Assembly (NCBI RefSeq): GCF_019112545.1
Contig: NW_025064885.1
Coordinates: forward strand, 1,320,332-1,384,331
Reading direction: 5' to 3'
Length of the DNA stretch: 64,000 nucleotides
Source: Guyanagaster necrorhizus
Lineage: Eukaryota > Basidiomycota > Agaricomycetes > Agaricales > Physalacriaceae
The position numbers were made by a program, and so were the translations under genes. This document shows positions 46,201 to 57,899 of this stretch, piece after piece; the stretch's first letter is position 1, and each line of letters starts with the position of its first letter. The notes beneath the pieces are model-generated. The model made no database searches. It had not been told where the DNA came from and saw nothing but the letters and a program-made list of their open reading frames with translations.

Positions 46201-47786
46201 TAGTGCCGCGGCGCGTACGATCGAAAACGGGAGAGCCTTTTCCGTTTGCTGCAAGCAATCAGGCGACCGTGACTCATCGATCAAATCCTTTAGGCTGATG
46301 TCTGCAAAGTTTGGGTCCAAAATAACACAAAAGGCAGCTTAATTTTCGGGGTACTCACTCTCGATTCTAAAAACACCCTCTGGACTGTTATTAGTGTTGT
46401 CGTGTCCACATGAGCAAACTAAATCCAGGCATTATTTTCACCTATGTATATTTGACGCCGATAGGCTAATTAGCCCCAGATAGACTGACCCATAGGCGCC
46501 GCAAATACCGTCATTTCTGCCAAGAAGGATCCCCCACTTCAACTCCGTGTGTAACACGGTTCTAGAATATGTATATGCAGACGTCCTCACAATCATGGCT
46601 CTAGTTTCTGCCCCAGACTATTGCCGACTACGCTATGTCAAGACTCAGTCATAGGACGAGACAAAGTGGCCAGAGCTTCGAGATGCGATGCGATTGTAAC
46701 TGTAATCGTCTTGTTCCCCAGTTCTTCTACCGCTAACCGGCATCCGAGTCTGCACCCGACCAATACGACACTAAGACAGCTCCATGAACCAAGTGGGGAT
46801 TGGAAAGAAAGCCAGCGTCATATCCACCTCCGGCATTCTTGCTCAACGCTGCTTGCTGTCGACCGATATCTCTGTCGGTAGTTTAAGCATTCGAATGGTC
46901 CCATGGCCGCTGTGAGAGTGAGAAAACTCTCCTAGGAAGGGGTATCAGAAGCTGGCAGCTTCTGCTCCACAGTGCGTTCATGTCAGCATTCTTGGCGGAG
47001 TATCAAGTCTTCCCGGTCCAATGGAGGGCGAAGATGTCTTGATCGTTATCTGTGGCACCACACATGCTGCGAATATATGGGTACTGGCTGTTACCGTTCT
47101 ACGCCGAACGTGTAGCAGATGACATCCATGTGGGCCACAGCAGGTCGTGCTGGAAGTAGTTGTCGCGATTACACTTTGGAGACTGAAGAAGACCACTGCG
47201 TCCAGTTCCACGCTGTCTTTCCTCTGCATGTCACTCCATACGGCGTTGGAAGTAATCGCGATCCACGGCATTGATCTCCTCACTCTTTAGAAGAGTGTTC
47301 ATAAAATACAGCGGTATGTACCCAGGCCGTACATTTCAGGAAGCAGTGCGGGTTTCAAATTCACCATCAGAGACACAGTAGCTTGTAGGATCTGACAATC
47401 TTTGAACAATCTCAGCAGATTATGCTGAGACTGGCTTGGGTTTACCATTCATGCGTCTATCTATCTATATCTATCTACAGTTGACTATCTCACACTGCAT
47501 ATGGTCGGGAGACACCAAAACTGTATGCATTTATAGATTTATGCAGAATCAAAATAGCACGTGATGTGACATGTGACATATGTGACAACATTGTTGCCTC
47601 AAAATGCTGTCAGTGGCTTTTGGGTCAGCTTTCCATGCATCTCTTTGAATAATGCACCTCTCAACTTTCTGAGATGTGGTACTACTCTATTCTGGTCACC
47701 TTGTGAAACACAAAATGCTCTCAGCTTTTGAATAAGCTCAAATCCTTCTCTTGTAGTTATTAAGGTCTGTTTTTTCTCACTCTTCT
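46201..47786. other. Transition zone between genes and retroelements
   Basis: No gene supported. A plus-strand stretch at about 46975-47290 weakly recalls mushroom membrane proteins of the DUF6534 kind but is broken by stops. A (CTAT)n microsatellite lies at 47457-47477. The sequence becomes AT-rich towards 47.5 kb. Confidence 0.35.
47457..47477. repeat. CTAT microsatellite
   Basis: Five CTAT units interrupted by one AT, just left of the retroelement block. Confidence 0.8.
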
Positions 47787-48233
47787 TATTAGATCTAAGT
47801 CACATGTGATCGGAACACATGATAAACTAGTGCTGTATCAAGTTCATACAGTCATGCTAGAGTCCACTGTATGTATTTATTGACCAATATGCTTCAAGGC
47901 CTTTGCAGATCAGCTTCAAAGTGAAGTGGTATAGAATAAACTTTAGTTTGAAGCTGGAGTTATACAGTGAGAGCTATCCTACTTATATACTACTCATCTA
48001 TTAAGATAAATATACTACTACTTATTGTATTTGTTTAAGTCTTTGTGCCCTTTGTTTTTGAGCATCATTACTGTCTACAAAAAGATTATTGTGTCAGAAG
48101 ACAATGACAGATATAGCTTATTGTGATGACTAAGCCTGTCCCACAGTCTTAAGTGCTGGTCTAAGTGCTCTGACTAAGCATAAATAGAGGTAGAATAAAA
48201 AAAAGAAAGAAAAGAAAAGAAAAGATTATAATA
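47787..48233 (-). repeat. LTR of element E0 (minus orientation)
   Basis: A 447-bp LTR related to those of E1 and E3: read on the minus strand it starts TATTATAATC, contains the shared GGCTTAGTCA-like and ACTTAAGACTGTGGGAC segments, and ends CTAATA, all decayed from TG...CA. It includes an A/G-rich tract (about 48193-48224). It is followed by E0 coding remnants, so it is the 3' LTR of that element. Confidence 0.75.
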
Positions 48234-48512
48234 TTACACTCTCTTTAAAACTATTGTTCTGATAGCTTAATTTAGAGATAATTCATAGTTGTATATAGTG
48301 TCATCAGTAGACATGTGTTTTTTGTTTACCCACTGGTTGGACTCCAGACTGTAGCCCTTCCAGCTCACTAAATAGTCAATGGTGGTTGTAGAGCCTTCTC
48401 TCTGTGCACGAATTTTACAAAGATGATGATTAAGAATTTAATTAATTTTATAATGTTTCTTGTTATTGATGAGGTTGAGTGGTAAAAGAGATGGTTGTTT
48501 TTGATTGGAAAA
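48234..48512 (-). mobile_element. E0 chromovirus remnant, first part (integrase tail/chromodomain)
   Basis: Minus-strand sequence aligned by eye with the E3 3' end at about 57581-58090: the purine tract before the LTR, a WKGY/WV-type chromodomain trace and a PPELINN-like linker. It stops exactly at the 5' LTR of E1 and resumes at 56624, so E0 was present before E1 inserted. Full of stops. Confidence 0.7.
48508..48512. repeat. Left target-site duplication of E1 (GAAAA)
   Basis: GAAAA directly before the first LTR base, repeated directly after the second LTR at 56619-56623. Five bp is the usual Ty3/gypsy length. Confidence 0.8.
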
Positions 48513-48981
48513 TATTATGATTTTTCCTTTTTCCTTTTTATTTTAGCCCCTATTTAGGCTTAGTCAGAGCACCAATACCAGCACTTAAGACCATAGGATG
48601 AAGCTTAGTCATCACAACTAGCTGAGTTGGTCATTGTCTTTCAACACAATGATGACACCTGACAATACACAATTCCTCTTTTATATATAGTAATGGTGTC
48701 CAAGGACAATGAGCACAAAGGACTTGACAACACACAATAGGCAGTAGTATTATTAGCCACAACTTGTACAGTATTTAAGGCAGCTTGACCTCACTGGTAA
48801 TCTCCAGCTTTGAGCTAAAGTTTATACACTCTCATTCTACTCTTGAGCTAAATCACTCAGTGTCTTGAAGCATAAAAGATCGACATCTAGTACACTCAGT
48901 GAACTCTAATGGAAGGCTTAAATGCAAAGCCATGTTAGTTTATCACATGCTAAGTTGATCATATGCAGCTTAAGTCTAATA
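48513..48981 (+). repeat. 5' LTR of E1
   Basis: 469 bp. Starts TATTATG and ends CTAATA, where the 3' LTR has TGTTATG and CTAACA; the terminal TG and CA have each lost a base to a transition. It holds two copies of TTGAGCTAAA (48810-48819, 48843-48852) 33 bp apart. Confidence 0.88.
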
Positions 48982-49261
48982 ATTAGCTTGAAGCTTTCAC
49001 CTTCCCTTTCTCAAGCCCAATTGTGCTGAGAAACTGAATGCCCTCTATTGATCTCTCAAATCCAAACTTTGACTATGAGTTCTTTGAACTTCTTGCCTCT
49101 ATTATTGGAATATTGATAAGATTATTGGTGATCATCTAGGTGTGCTGGGGATACCATTCAATCACTGCCTGGGCTCTCAGATATTATAATGAGTTTTTAT
49201 ATATTTGACATATCTTATAAAATGTAACCTCCAATCTCCCCCTCCATAACATTCTCAAATC

Positions 49262-52250
49262 CCGATGAACATCCCACCAGTCCCTGACAAGCCCTGTATC
49301 AAAAGCCAGATCTAGCAGCTTACATCAAAGGGACATTCAAGAAGAAGAGAGACACTGATACCCCTCTAAATGACCCAGCAGAGACCGTGACACTGACCTC
49401 ACAGGATTCTGAAATCCATGGGTCTGAGGACTCCCACCAGACCACAAAGATGAGGAGATCCCAGGAGACTTCTTTCAGCAGTCTCTCTCTTCCAACTCTA
49501 CCTCTGCCTCTCCAACTGAAGAGATTGGTAACTGTGCCAGAGACTCTCTTAGTTCCACTTGGATGGCTGGAAGATCCCAACACAAATCTTCTAGAAGTCA
49601 GCCTCACAGCTCTGCCACAACTCTCCTCCACTCAATTGGGACAAGCAGTGGGATGGAGAGAACATCCTCAGAGTGGATCTGTGACAAGCAGTGTGGAAGG
49701 GAAGTATAGGATAAAGTTATCCATTGATACTTTCCAACCTGGGATATGAATGCCTCTTTCAACTATAAAGAAGCTATCTGACAAGAAGAGCAGAGACAGT
49801 GAACTGCATCACAGTCAGTTCACAGTGAGCTTGAGGAGCATATCATTGAGAGTGAACAAAGGCAGGGAGAAGCCACCAAGTATGACAGGCAACACCGAGA
49901 AGAGCAGTGGAAGATTGAGAGGGCTCAACTGAAAAGAGCTGATGTCTCCAACTAGTATAGACTCTGACCTGAGGGGGCCACCATCCTCACTCCAGTATAT
50001 ACTGGCTCTTCCCCAGTCTTCAGAGAGCTGAGCACAGGATCCAGTCAGTGGAGCACAAACTGCTGGAGAAATGAAACTATTGCAGCAGAAGGAGTGGACT
50101 CTGAAACTCCTCTGCATCCCCCTACTCCACAATATCCTCCTTTCTGAAGAATACCAAGTGCTGACACTATGTTCAACAATGATGAGTCTGTTCTTAGACA
50201 CTACAGACTATGAGTCCCTGGAACTACTCACATCCTCACTTGCACACTCTGAGAATTTCTTGGAAGCTGAGTTGTCAGACAGTTACTCGATGATGGATAT
50301 AGAAAGAACATCCAGCTCTATCACAAGTGAGTGGAGGTGGTGAGAGTGACAGGAGAAAATAGGTACAACAAATATATCAGAAGTCAATCCATCACCACCT
50401 ACCCCAGCATGTCCAATGCCTCAGCCTCTATCGCTGGCTCTAGCATTCAGCCAGAGCAGCAAGATGACAGTCTGACCAGTAGGGGATGAGAAGAGTTTCT
50501 ATGACCTGTCTGGCACCTTCTCTGGGGAAGGGGAGGACAATGAGGATAAGGAAGAAACTGAGAGTAGCGATCCACCACAGAGGCCACTATATGACTCACA
50601 GAGAGAGATAGATGAAGAAGAACTGAAAAGGCTGATTTGAGAAGCAAGGAATTGGGAGTACCAGGAGTACTACCTATGGAGGATAAACTTTCTATGGTGC
50701 AATGCTGCTTGAGTAGCATTGCAAATGAGACAATTATATTTACGTTCAGAAACTAACAAATGAACAGAGATTCTGAGATGGGTGGCCACAGACTACACTA
50801 CTCAGTAGTATAACCAGAGGCACCTGGAAGATTCAGTCAATCAGCTGATGGCCTATGTGCCAACACCTCTCATCCAACCAATGCTACTATCATCCTCTAA
50901 GATGCTGAAAAGAGCTGAGTACCAAACTCTGTCAGTTCACAGCATCTTTTTATACTCCGACCTCTCAACCCGATCAATGGCAACCTGGCTAGCATGATCA
51001 CAACCCAAGCCAAAGGGGGTACCAAGTGGATTCTCAAACCCTTAGACAGGCACAGAAAGCCAACTTTTGAGGGGACAGCTGCCTTCAGACCAAGCCAAGG
51101 AAAGCAGGACAGGGAAAGAGCTGATTTGAGATGACTCCAAAGCTATATGACTGGGATTTACAATTCAGGACAGAGTAATCATCTGAAAGGAGGAGCTGCT
51201 ACAAAAAAGCCCTGTCACCAATGACAACTCGCTCTATTCATTCTCAGGATCACTCTAAAAATGGTAACAATCACTATTCTCTGACTGGCCCAACCTGATG
51301 AGAGCATTGCCTCACAATGCCACCATTCTCCAGTATTATCCTGACCTCTTATGAAAACTATGCCCCTTCAAGGGGGCATCAGAGCATCTGATGATATCGA
51401 TTGCTTCATTGTAGACTGTAAATAGTACTTTGAAGCTTATATCAGCTATTTGAAAACTGATATGAATAAGATAGTATTCACCACATCCTATCTTGAAGAA
51501 AAGACAAAAAAATAGTGGATCCTGATCTCTTCGAACTTCCAATCATTGACTCAGAAGCATTACTAATATCCCTCATGGCCAGTTTTTAAACAAATGTTAA
51601 ACAAGAAGTTTATTGACTCTGCAGTACAGGAGGTCCATAAACAGAAAATCAAAGAATACAAGATGGGAGACAAGGTGGCTACAGATTACTTTAATGAACT
51701 TGAATGTCTGGCAAAACTCACTAGAATCTGTGATGATATAAGAAACAATGGGCAAATGGTGGAGGCCCTCAAGAGAGGGGTCCCCTCCTTATACATCACA
51801 ATGATCTCAGCCATCAGCATCAAAATACTAATGTCAGTTGGCTATGATGAATGGAAAGAACAAATTGTTGAGATATACAAGGAGTGACAAAGGCAGAAAA
51901 TAGAGTCGACAATGCTACAAGATTATACAAAGAAACTGACACTGCCAACCCTGAACAAGTCAAAGCAAACTGCTAGAAAATTATCGGGACCCTTGATGGC
52001 CTCCTTCTATGGAAGCCAGAAAACCAGGACAGGCATTATATACACAGGAACAGGAAAACCAATGGATATCAACTGAATGAAGAAAAAAGAGAAGTGCTTC
52101 AACTGTGGTCAAAAGGAGCACATAGCAAAGGATTACCCCAAGAAGAAGCATATACAGAAAGACATCTGAGCTCAGATTGCCAAACTATAAAAGGAAGAAG
52201 AAAGACTTGACAAAGAAACAAAGGTTGAGGAAGTAAAAGATGGGGCCAGT
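49262..52250 (+). pseudogene. E1 gag remnant
   Basis: The gag region is readable in pieces. A conserved capsid segment lies at 51594-51887 (YKMGDKVATDYFNELE, then SVGYDEWKEQIV). A zinc knuckle follows at about 52098-52140, reading CFNCGQKEHIAKDY: the last zinc ligand is Tyr instead of Cys, one G-to-A change away. Upstream, Ser/Thr-rich frames at 49387-50343 are interrupted by stops. The matching E3 segment (62975-63199, minus) confirms the identity. Confidence 0.75.
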
Positions 52251-52739
52251 CAGTGAGTGATTCTACTGGACTGGCCAAAAGGACCTATAGTGTGCAAACT
52301 CCAGCTGCTAGATAGACTGATGGTACCTCTGTAGATACTTTTATGCCTATTTATATCATGCATTCGAATATACTAAGTCATACCTTGCACACTAATGAAT
52401 CGCAAAAAAAAGAAACTCAAACATCTTTAGGCTGAACAGAGGCAGAGAGCCTCAAAACTTGGCTCAAGCCATTTGACACTGAATGAATATAGAGGGCCAT
52501 TAAAGATGCTACAAATAAAGCTGCAGCAAAAGCTGTGCTCAAAAATTAAATTCACTGAACATGAGCTAAAGAAGTCATTGACAAAATGGTGGAAGGAATG
52601 AAAAAGGCTGAGTGATACCAAGCACTGGAATGGCTTGATAAACTATGAAGACCACAAAAGTTCATATGACAGACCAAAACAACCAGGCAAGATCTACTTG
52701 CTAAAGCTCAAATAGAAACTCTTACATCTTACTCCATCT

Positions 52740-55700
52740 ATGCTATAACCATGCTGATTGACAGCAGATGTACAGGCAGCTCTATCAATCGTGCTTTCAT
52801 CAACAAGCACAAGCTTCCAATCTGAGCTATGGCAGCTCCGATCCCAGTCTACAATGTAGATGGAACTAAAAATCAAGCCAGTTCAATTACTGAGTTCATG
52901 GAACTCAGACTCACAATCAGTGATCACTTCGAACAAATTGATCTAGCCATTACAGACCTTGGAACCAAGGAAGTCTTCCTTGGCTATGATTGGCTCATAC
53001 ATCATAATCTGTTAATCAATTAGAAGACTAGGCGAATCATATTTATGAGATGCTGATGCCAAAAGATCCTATTTGAACTCTCTGATAAGGATCTGGAGGA
53101 CCAGTGAGATGAAGAGATGGAGGAGAGAGAAACAATTCTTGCTGTAGACATCCAGCAAGAATTGTATATTTGCACAATCCACCATGCCAATAATCTGGCT
53201 GCCAAAGCCAATGAGCAATGGGCAGAGAAGACCTTTGAGGAGATGGTGCCTGAGTGAGCACAAGACTACAGAGACCTATTTAAGAAAGAGAGTTTTGACA
53301 AGTTACCAAGACCAAAATCTTGAGACCATGCAATTGAGCTAATCCTGAATGCAAATGCCAATCTGGATTGTAAGACATATCCACTTAGCAATAATGAGCA
53401 GCAAGAACTCAATAAATTTCTGGATGAGAACCTGTCTAGCAGGCAAATCAGACCCTCCAAGTCTCTTATGGCATCACCATTTTTCTTCATCAAAAAGAAA
53501 GGTGGTAAGCTCTGGCCAGTCCAAGACTACTAAAAGCTTAACAAGATAACCATCAAAAATTGATACTCCCTTCTCTTAATCTCTGAACTGATAGATAAAC
53601 TCTGGGGTGCCAAGTACTATATGAAGCTTGACATCTGGTGGGGATACAACAATATCCATATCAGAGAAGGAGACGAGTGGAAGGCTGCATTTAGAACAAA
53701 TTGGGGACTGTTTAAGCCAACTATCATGTTTTTTGGGCTCACCAACTCTCCAGCCACCTTCCAGTAGATGATGAATGACATATTCAAAGACCTCATTGCC
53801 ACTGGAAAGATCACCATCTATCTTAATGACATCCTAGTAATGTCAAAAACCAAGGAGGAGCACAGAAAGCTGGTATGGCAGATACTGACCCTGATGAGGA
53901 AGCACAAATTTTTTCTCAAAGTGGAAAAATGTGAATTTGAGATACTTGAGACTGAGTATCTTGGAGTCATTATCAGCAAAGGGAGTATCTGTATAGATCT
54001 GATCAAGGTGGCAGGAGTAATGGAATGGCCAGAGCCAACAAAGAAAAAAGAATTACAGTCTTTCTTTGGGTTCACAAACTTCTATCGTCGATTTATTTGC
54101 AACTATAACAAGATTGTCCAGCCAATGACCCAACTAACTGGCAATGCCCCTTGGATGTGGGGGTTGTCTCAACAAAAGGCCTTTGATGATCTAAAGTGAT
54201 GACTTGCAGAGGACATGGTACTTGCTATCCTCACTCAGGATGAAAGGTTTCAGATTGAGGCTGACTCTAGTGAAGAGGCTATTAGGACAGTACTCTTGCA
54301 AGAACAAGACAGGAAATAGTGCCTTATAGCATTTTTATCTAAAGGACTCACCATCACTGAATGGAATTATGAGATCTATGACAAAGAACTCCTGGTCATC
54401 ATGCTTGCTCTCAAAGAATAGTGACATTATTTGATCAGAGCCATGAAAATTTTTGAAATCTGAACAGACCATCAGAATCTCTGATATTTCTGACAACCCT
54501 AAAAGTTAAATTGCTGCCAGGCCAGATGGGTTACTGAACTCAGCCAGTACCAGTATACACTTTATTATAAGGCTGGGACAGCAAACAAAAAGGCAGATCT
54601 CCTAAGCTGGAGGGTGGACTATGATCAGGGGGGAGGCAATAATGAGGGAATCATACTGTTGAGACCCAAGCATTTTTGGGCCATGATAATGCCAACAGAA
54701 GAGAAGATCTATGAGTGCATCAAAAGTGCAACTCGGGACAACCACAAATAGGATCAGCAGATAGCATCTTTGCTTAATCATGAATGAGAGATGACAAAAG
54801 AAGAAGGATTGATCTGATATGATGGAAGGATCTACATCCCTCAGGATCAAAACCTGTGTGGAGAAATTATTGCCACCTGTCATGACCATACCACTGCTGG
54901 TCATTCTGGAATTGCCAAAACCAAAGAGCTAGTACTATGGGAGTACTGGTGGCCTAAAATGAGGACTGATATTACTAAGTACATCAGCATATGTGAAGTC
55001 TGCCAGCATGACAAATCATCAACCCAAGCCAAACCTGCATCACTTCATCCAAATGAAGTTCCATCATCATCATGGACCCATATTTCAGTCGACATGATTA
55101 TCAGATTACTCAATTGTAACAGTTATAATGCAATCCTTATCATTGTTAACTGCTTCTCAAAGTCCATCATTCCCATCACCTGTTCCACTGAGTTGACCTC
55201 TGAAGGATGGATGAAAATCTTGTGAGATGAAGTCTATACCAAATATGGCATGCCTCAAATGGTCATCTCTGATTGGAGCTCTCAATTTGTCTCTAAATTC
55301 TTAGATGATTTATACCATCTTTTCTATATCAAAGACAATATATTGACCATATACCATCTGCAAACAGATAGGCAGACCGAATGCATAAACTAAGAAGTGG
55401 AGAAATACCTATGACTTTTCATAAACTACCAACAAGACAACTAGGTGGAATGGCTTACCCTTGCTGCTTTTTAACACAATAACCGAATACACTCAGCCAC
55501 AGAGAAAACACTATTTTTTATAAATTATGATCAGCATCTTAATGTCACATAAACAGAATGACACCAAACAACCACTCCTGCATCTGAGGACTTCACCATG
55601 ACCATGATAAAGATTCACAACAAAACTAGAGCTGCACTCAAAAAAGTGGCTAAATCCATGAAAACTCAATATGATAAGCACCACTGTCTCAGCCATGAAT

Positions 55701-56150
55701 ACTTGGTCAATGATAAAGTCTGGCTTGACACTACAAATCTTCACTTGCCAAGGCCAAAATGCAAACTTGCAGATAAATGAACTGGCCTCTTCACAATAAC
55801 CTCAAAGATGGGAACTAGTGCCTACAAGCTTCAACTACTGAATGCTTGAAAAATCCATGACATCTTTAATGAGATACTGTTGACTCCCTATATCACACCA
55901 GCATTCTCTAACTAGGAACAACCATCTCTCCTGCTCTCTGACCTTATTGACAATGAAGAATACTATGAAGTTGACCAAGTCTTAAATCATAGACTGCAAA
56001 AAGTCAGAGCAAAAGAGGGGGGCATGATGACTACCATCAATTACCTAGTCAGCTGGAAGGGCTATAGACCAGAATCCAACTAGTGCATAAATGAGAAACT
56101 CATGCAGGCAGATGAAGCTATACATGACTATGAATTATCCTTAAATTAAA
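52740..56150 (+). pseudogene. E1 pol remnant: protease, RT, RNase H, integrase, chromodomain
   Basis: Protease at about 52740-53030 (the active-site DSG reads DSR). RT at about 53380-54200 with KYYMKLDIWWGYNNI and FFGLTNSPATFQ; the catalytic YxDD is YLND (53820-53831). RNase H runs about 54200-54600. Integrase at about 54870-55500 has HHCC zinc ligands (CEVCQHDK) and the first two acidic residues of DDE in SVDM and SDWSSQF. The chromodomain at about 55960-56120 has YLVSWKGYRPESN. Dozens of TAG/TGA stops fall where Gln, Arg or Trp is expected. Confidence 0.85.
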
Positions 56151-56182
56151 CTATTGGGATGATGATCTTAATAAGGGAGTAA

Positions 56183-56618
56183 TGTTATGATTTTTCCTTT
56201 TTCCTTTTCATTTTAGCCCCTATTTAGGCTTAGTCAGAGCACCAATACCAGTGCTTAAGACTGTGGGACAAAGCTTAGTCATCACAACTAGCTGAGTTGG
56301 TCATTGTCTTTCGATGCAACAATGATGTCTGATGATGCACAATTCCTCTTTTATGTATAGTAATGGTGTCTAAGGATAATAGGCACAAAGGACTCAACAA
56401 TGTACAATAGACAGTAGTATTATTAGCCACAACTTGTATAGTATTTAAGGCAGCTCGACCTCACTGGTAATCCCCAGCTTTGAGCTAAATCACTCAGTGT
56501 CTTGAAGCATAAAAGATTGACACCTAGTACACCCAGTGAACTCTAACAGAAGGCTTGAATGCAAAGCCATGTTAGTTTATCACATGCTAAGTTGATCACA
56601 TGCAGCTTGGGCCTAACA
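56183..56618 (+). repeat. 3' LTR of E1
   Basis: 436 bp, TG...CA ends intact. It aligns along its whole length with the 5' LTR except for a single 33-bp gap at 56479-56489, where only one TTGAGCTAAA copy remains. E0 and E3 LTRs keep the longer form, so the gap is a deletion between short direct repeats in this copy. Confidence 0.9.
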
Positions 56619-56623
56619 GAAAA
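56619..56623. repeat. Right target-site duplication of E1 (GAAAA)
   Basis: Matches 48508-48512. Confidence 0.8.
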
Positions 56624-56874
56624 TGCCAGTGCAATAAAGAGAGTGAGGAGGAATTTATTGAACATATTATGCATTTTTTAGTTAGCAGATAGTCAAAGCT
56701 TGTATGCTGATTCTCCAACTTTTGCAATAATGAGGAAAGGGCCAGTATGCTTGTCAGCTAGCTTCTGTTTAGAGCATGGGAGATGAAGGTTGATAGTATC
56801 CAGCCAGACTTTGTCAGTCACATTATAAGATTGAGCAGCTGCCCAATGTTTGTCATATTAGTGTTTCATAGAAG
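56624..56874 (-). mobile_element. E0 chromovirus remnant, second part
   Basis: Continues the E0 sequence interrupted at 48512; it aligns with E3 at about 58090-58330 (for example TTTATTGAACATATTAT and GCTTGTCAGCTAGCTTCTGTTT). It ends where a plus-oriented LTR begins. Confidence 0.7.
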
Positions 56875-57077
56875 TGTTATAATTTTTTCACCTTTTTCTT
56901 TTTGTCATCATGATTTAACCTCTATTCATGCTTAGTTAGAGTGCTTAACACAAGTGCTTAAGACTGTGGGACTAGCTTTGTCATCACAACAAGTCTAGTC
57001 AGTCATTGTCTTTCAATGCAATACAGTTGCCCAATGATACACAATTGCACTATTAAAGGACATCATAATGCTCAAAG
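56875..57077 (+). repeat. E2: truncated LTR in plus orientation
   Basis: 203 bp starting TGTTATAATTTTTTC and matching the first part of the E1-type LTR (ACAAGTGCTTAAGACTGTGG; TCAGTCATTGTCTTTC). It is cut at 57077 by the E3 LTR. It inserted in E0 and was itself interrupted by E3. Confidence 0.65.
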
Positions 57078-57580
57078 TGTTAAGCCCAAATTACACATGA
57101 TAAATTGTTCAGAACCTTGCACTTTGGGTTAGACTGATAGAGTTCACTGATATGTCAATAGAGTTGTGTAGTCAAGGCATTGCAAGTAGCTCAAGATAAG
57201 ATGGTGGAGAATAAACTTTAGCTTAATGCTGGAGCTACTATAGTGAAAACTGCACTACTTAAATACTGTTCTGTTATCTAACTATAAATAAATGTTCACA
57301 AAAGATATTGTCTGTCATAGAGCTGTTACCTCTGCTGTTGCCAGGCTCTCCACAAAAGCTGTTGTCTTGTTGTTGTGCTGTTACTGCTGCACTGCAGTTA
57401 GAGGACAAAAAGAGTATTGTCTCTCCTTTCACAGCACACAGCAGTGTGTTAAGACAATGACTGACTGGGTTGCTGACAAAGCCTTCCCACAGTCCTAAGT
57501 GCTGGCCTAAGCACTCTGACTAAGCAAAGATAGGAGTCATTTCCAAGAGAAAAGAAAAGAAAATAGAAAAAATCGTAATA
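57078..57580 (-). repeat. 3' LTR of E3 (minus orientation)
   Basis: 503 bp. Read on the minus strand it starts TATTACGATTTT, has the shared LTR core, and ends GGGCTTAACA. A purine tract (AAGGAGGGGG) precedes it, as expected for plus-strand priming. An extra ~100 bp in the middle (GTTGTCTTGTTGTTGTGC region) is absent from the E1 LTR. Confidence 0.8.
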
Positions 57581-57899
57581 TTACCCCCTCCTTAAGACCA
57601 TTATCCTGATGGTATAATTAAAGATAAGTCTGCCAGTCCTCATGTGATTGCTGCACCATTTCTAGCTCATCTGTTGCAGTGTCAGTATCTCCATCCTCTA
57701 TAACCCACATTGTATTGGCAGGTATTGATGGAAGCTCCTCCTTGGTGTGGTTATTGCTCTTTGCTGTATGTTCTCTGTTGACCACAGGTGGATGTATTTG
57801 CTCAGAGATAATGTTGATCATGACCCCCTCTGCATCTATCTTGTTGATCCATTATTCATAGTCATAGATCACCTTCTCTACATTCATGTGTTTTTTGTT

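Larger units (their letters stand above)
48513..56618 (+). mobile_element. E1: complete but decayed Ty3/gypsy chromovirus
   Basis: An 8106-bp element with two LTRs (48513-48981 and 56183-56618), a GAAAA target duplication, and gag-protease-RT-RNaseH-integrase-chromodomain order, which is the Ty3/gypsy chromovirus plan. A purine-rich tract (ATAAGGGAG) sits just before the 3' LTR. It is inserted in E0 in the opposite orientation. All coding parts carry many stop codons and substitutions, so it cannot move by itself. Confidence 0.9.

Noticed and set aside
46975..47290. Possible DUF6534-like membrane protein
   Set aside because: Weak resemblance only, with stops in every useful frame and no splice sites that rescue it.
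48193..48224. Poly(A)-like AAAG tract as the tail of a non-LTR retrotransposon
   Set aside because: It is internal to the E0 LTR and has a counterpart in the E3 LTR (about 57550-57570).
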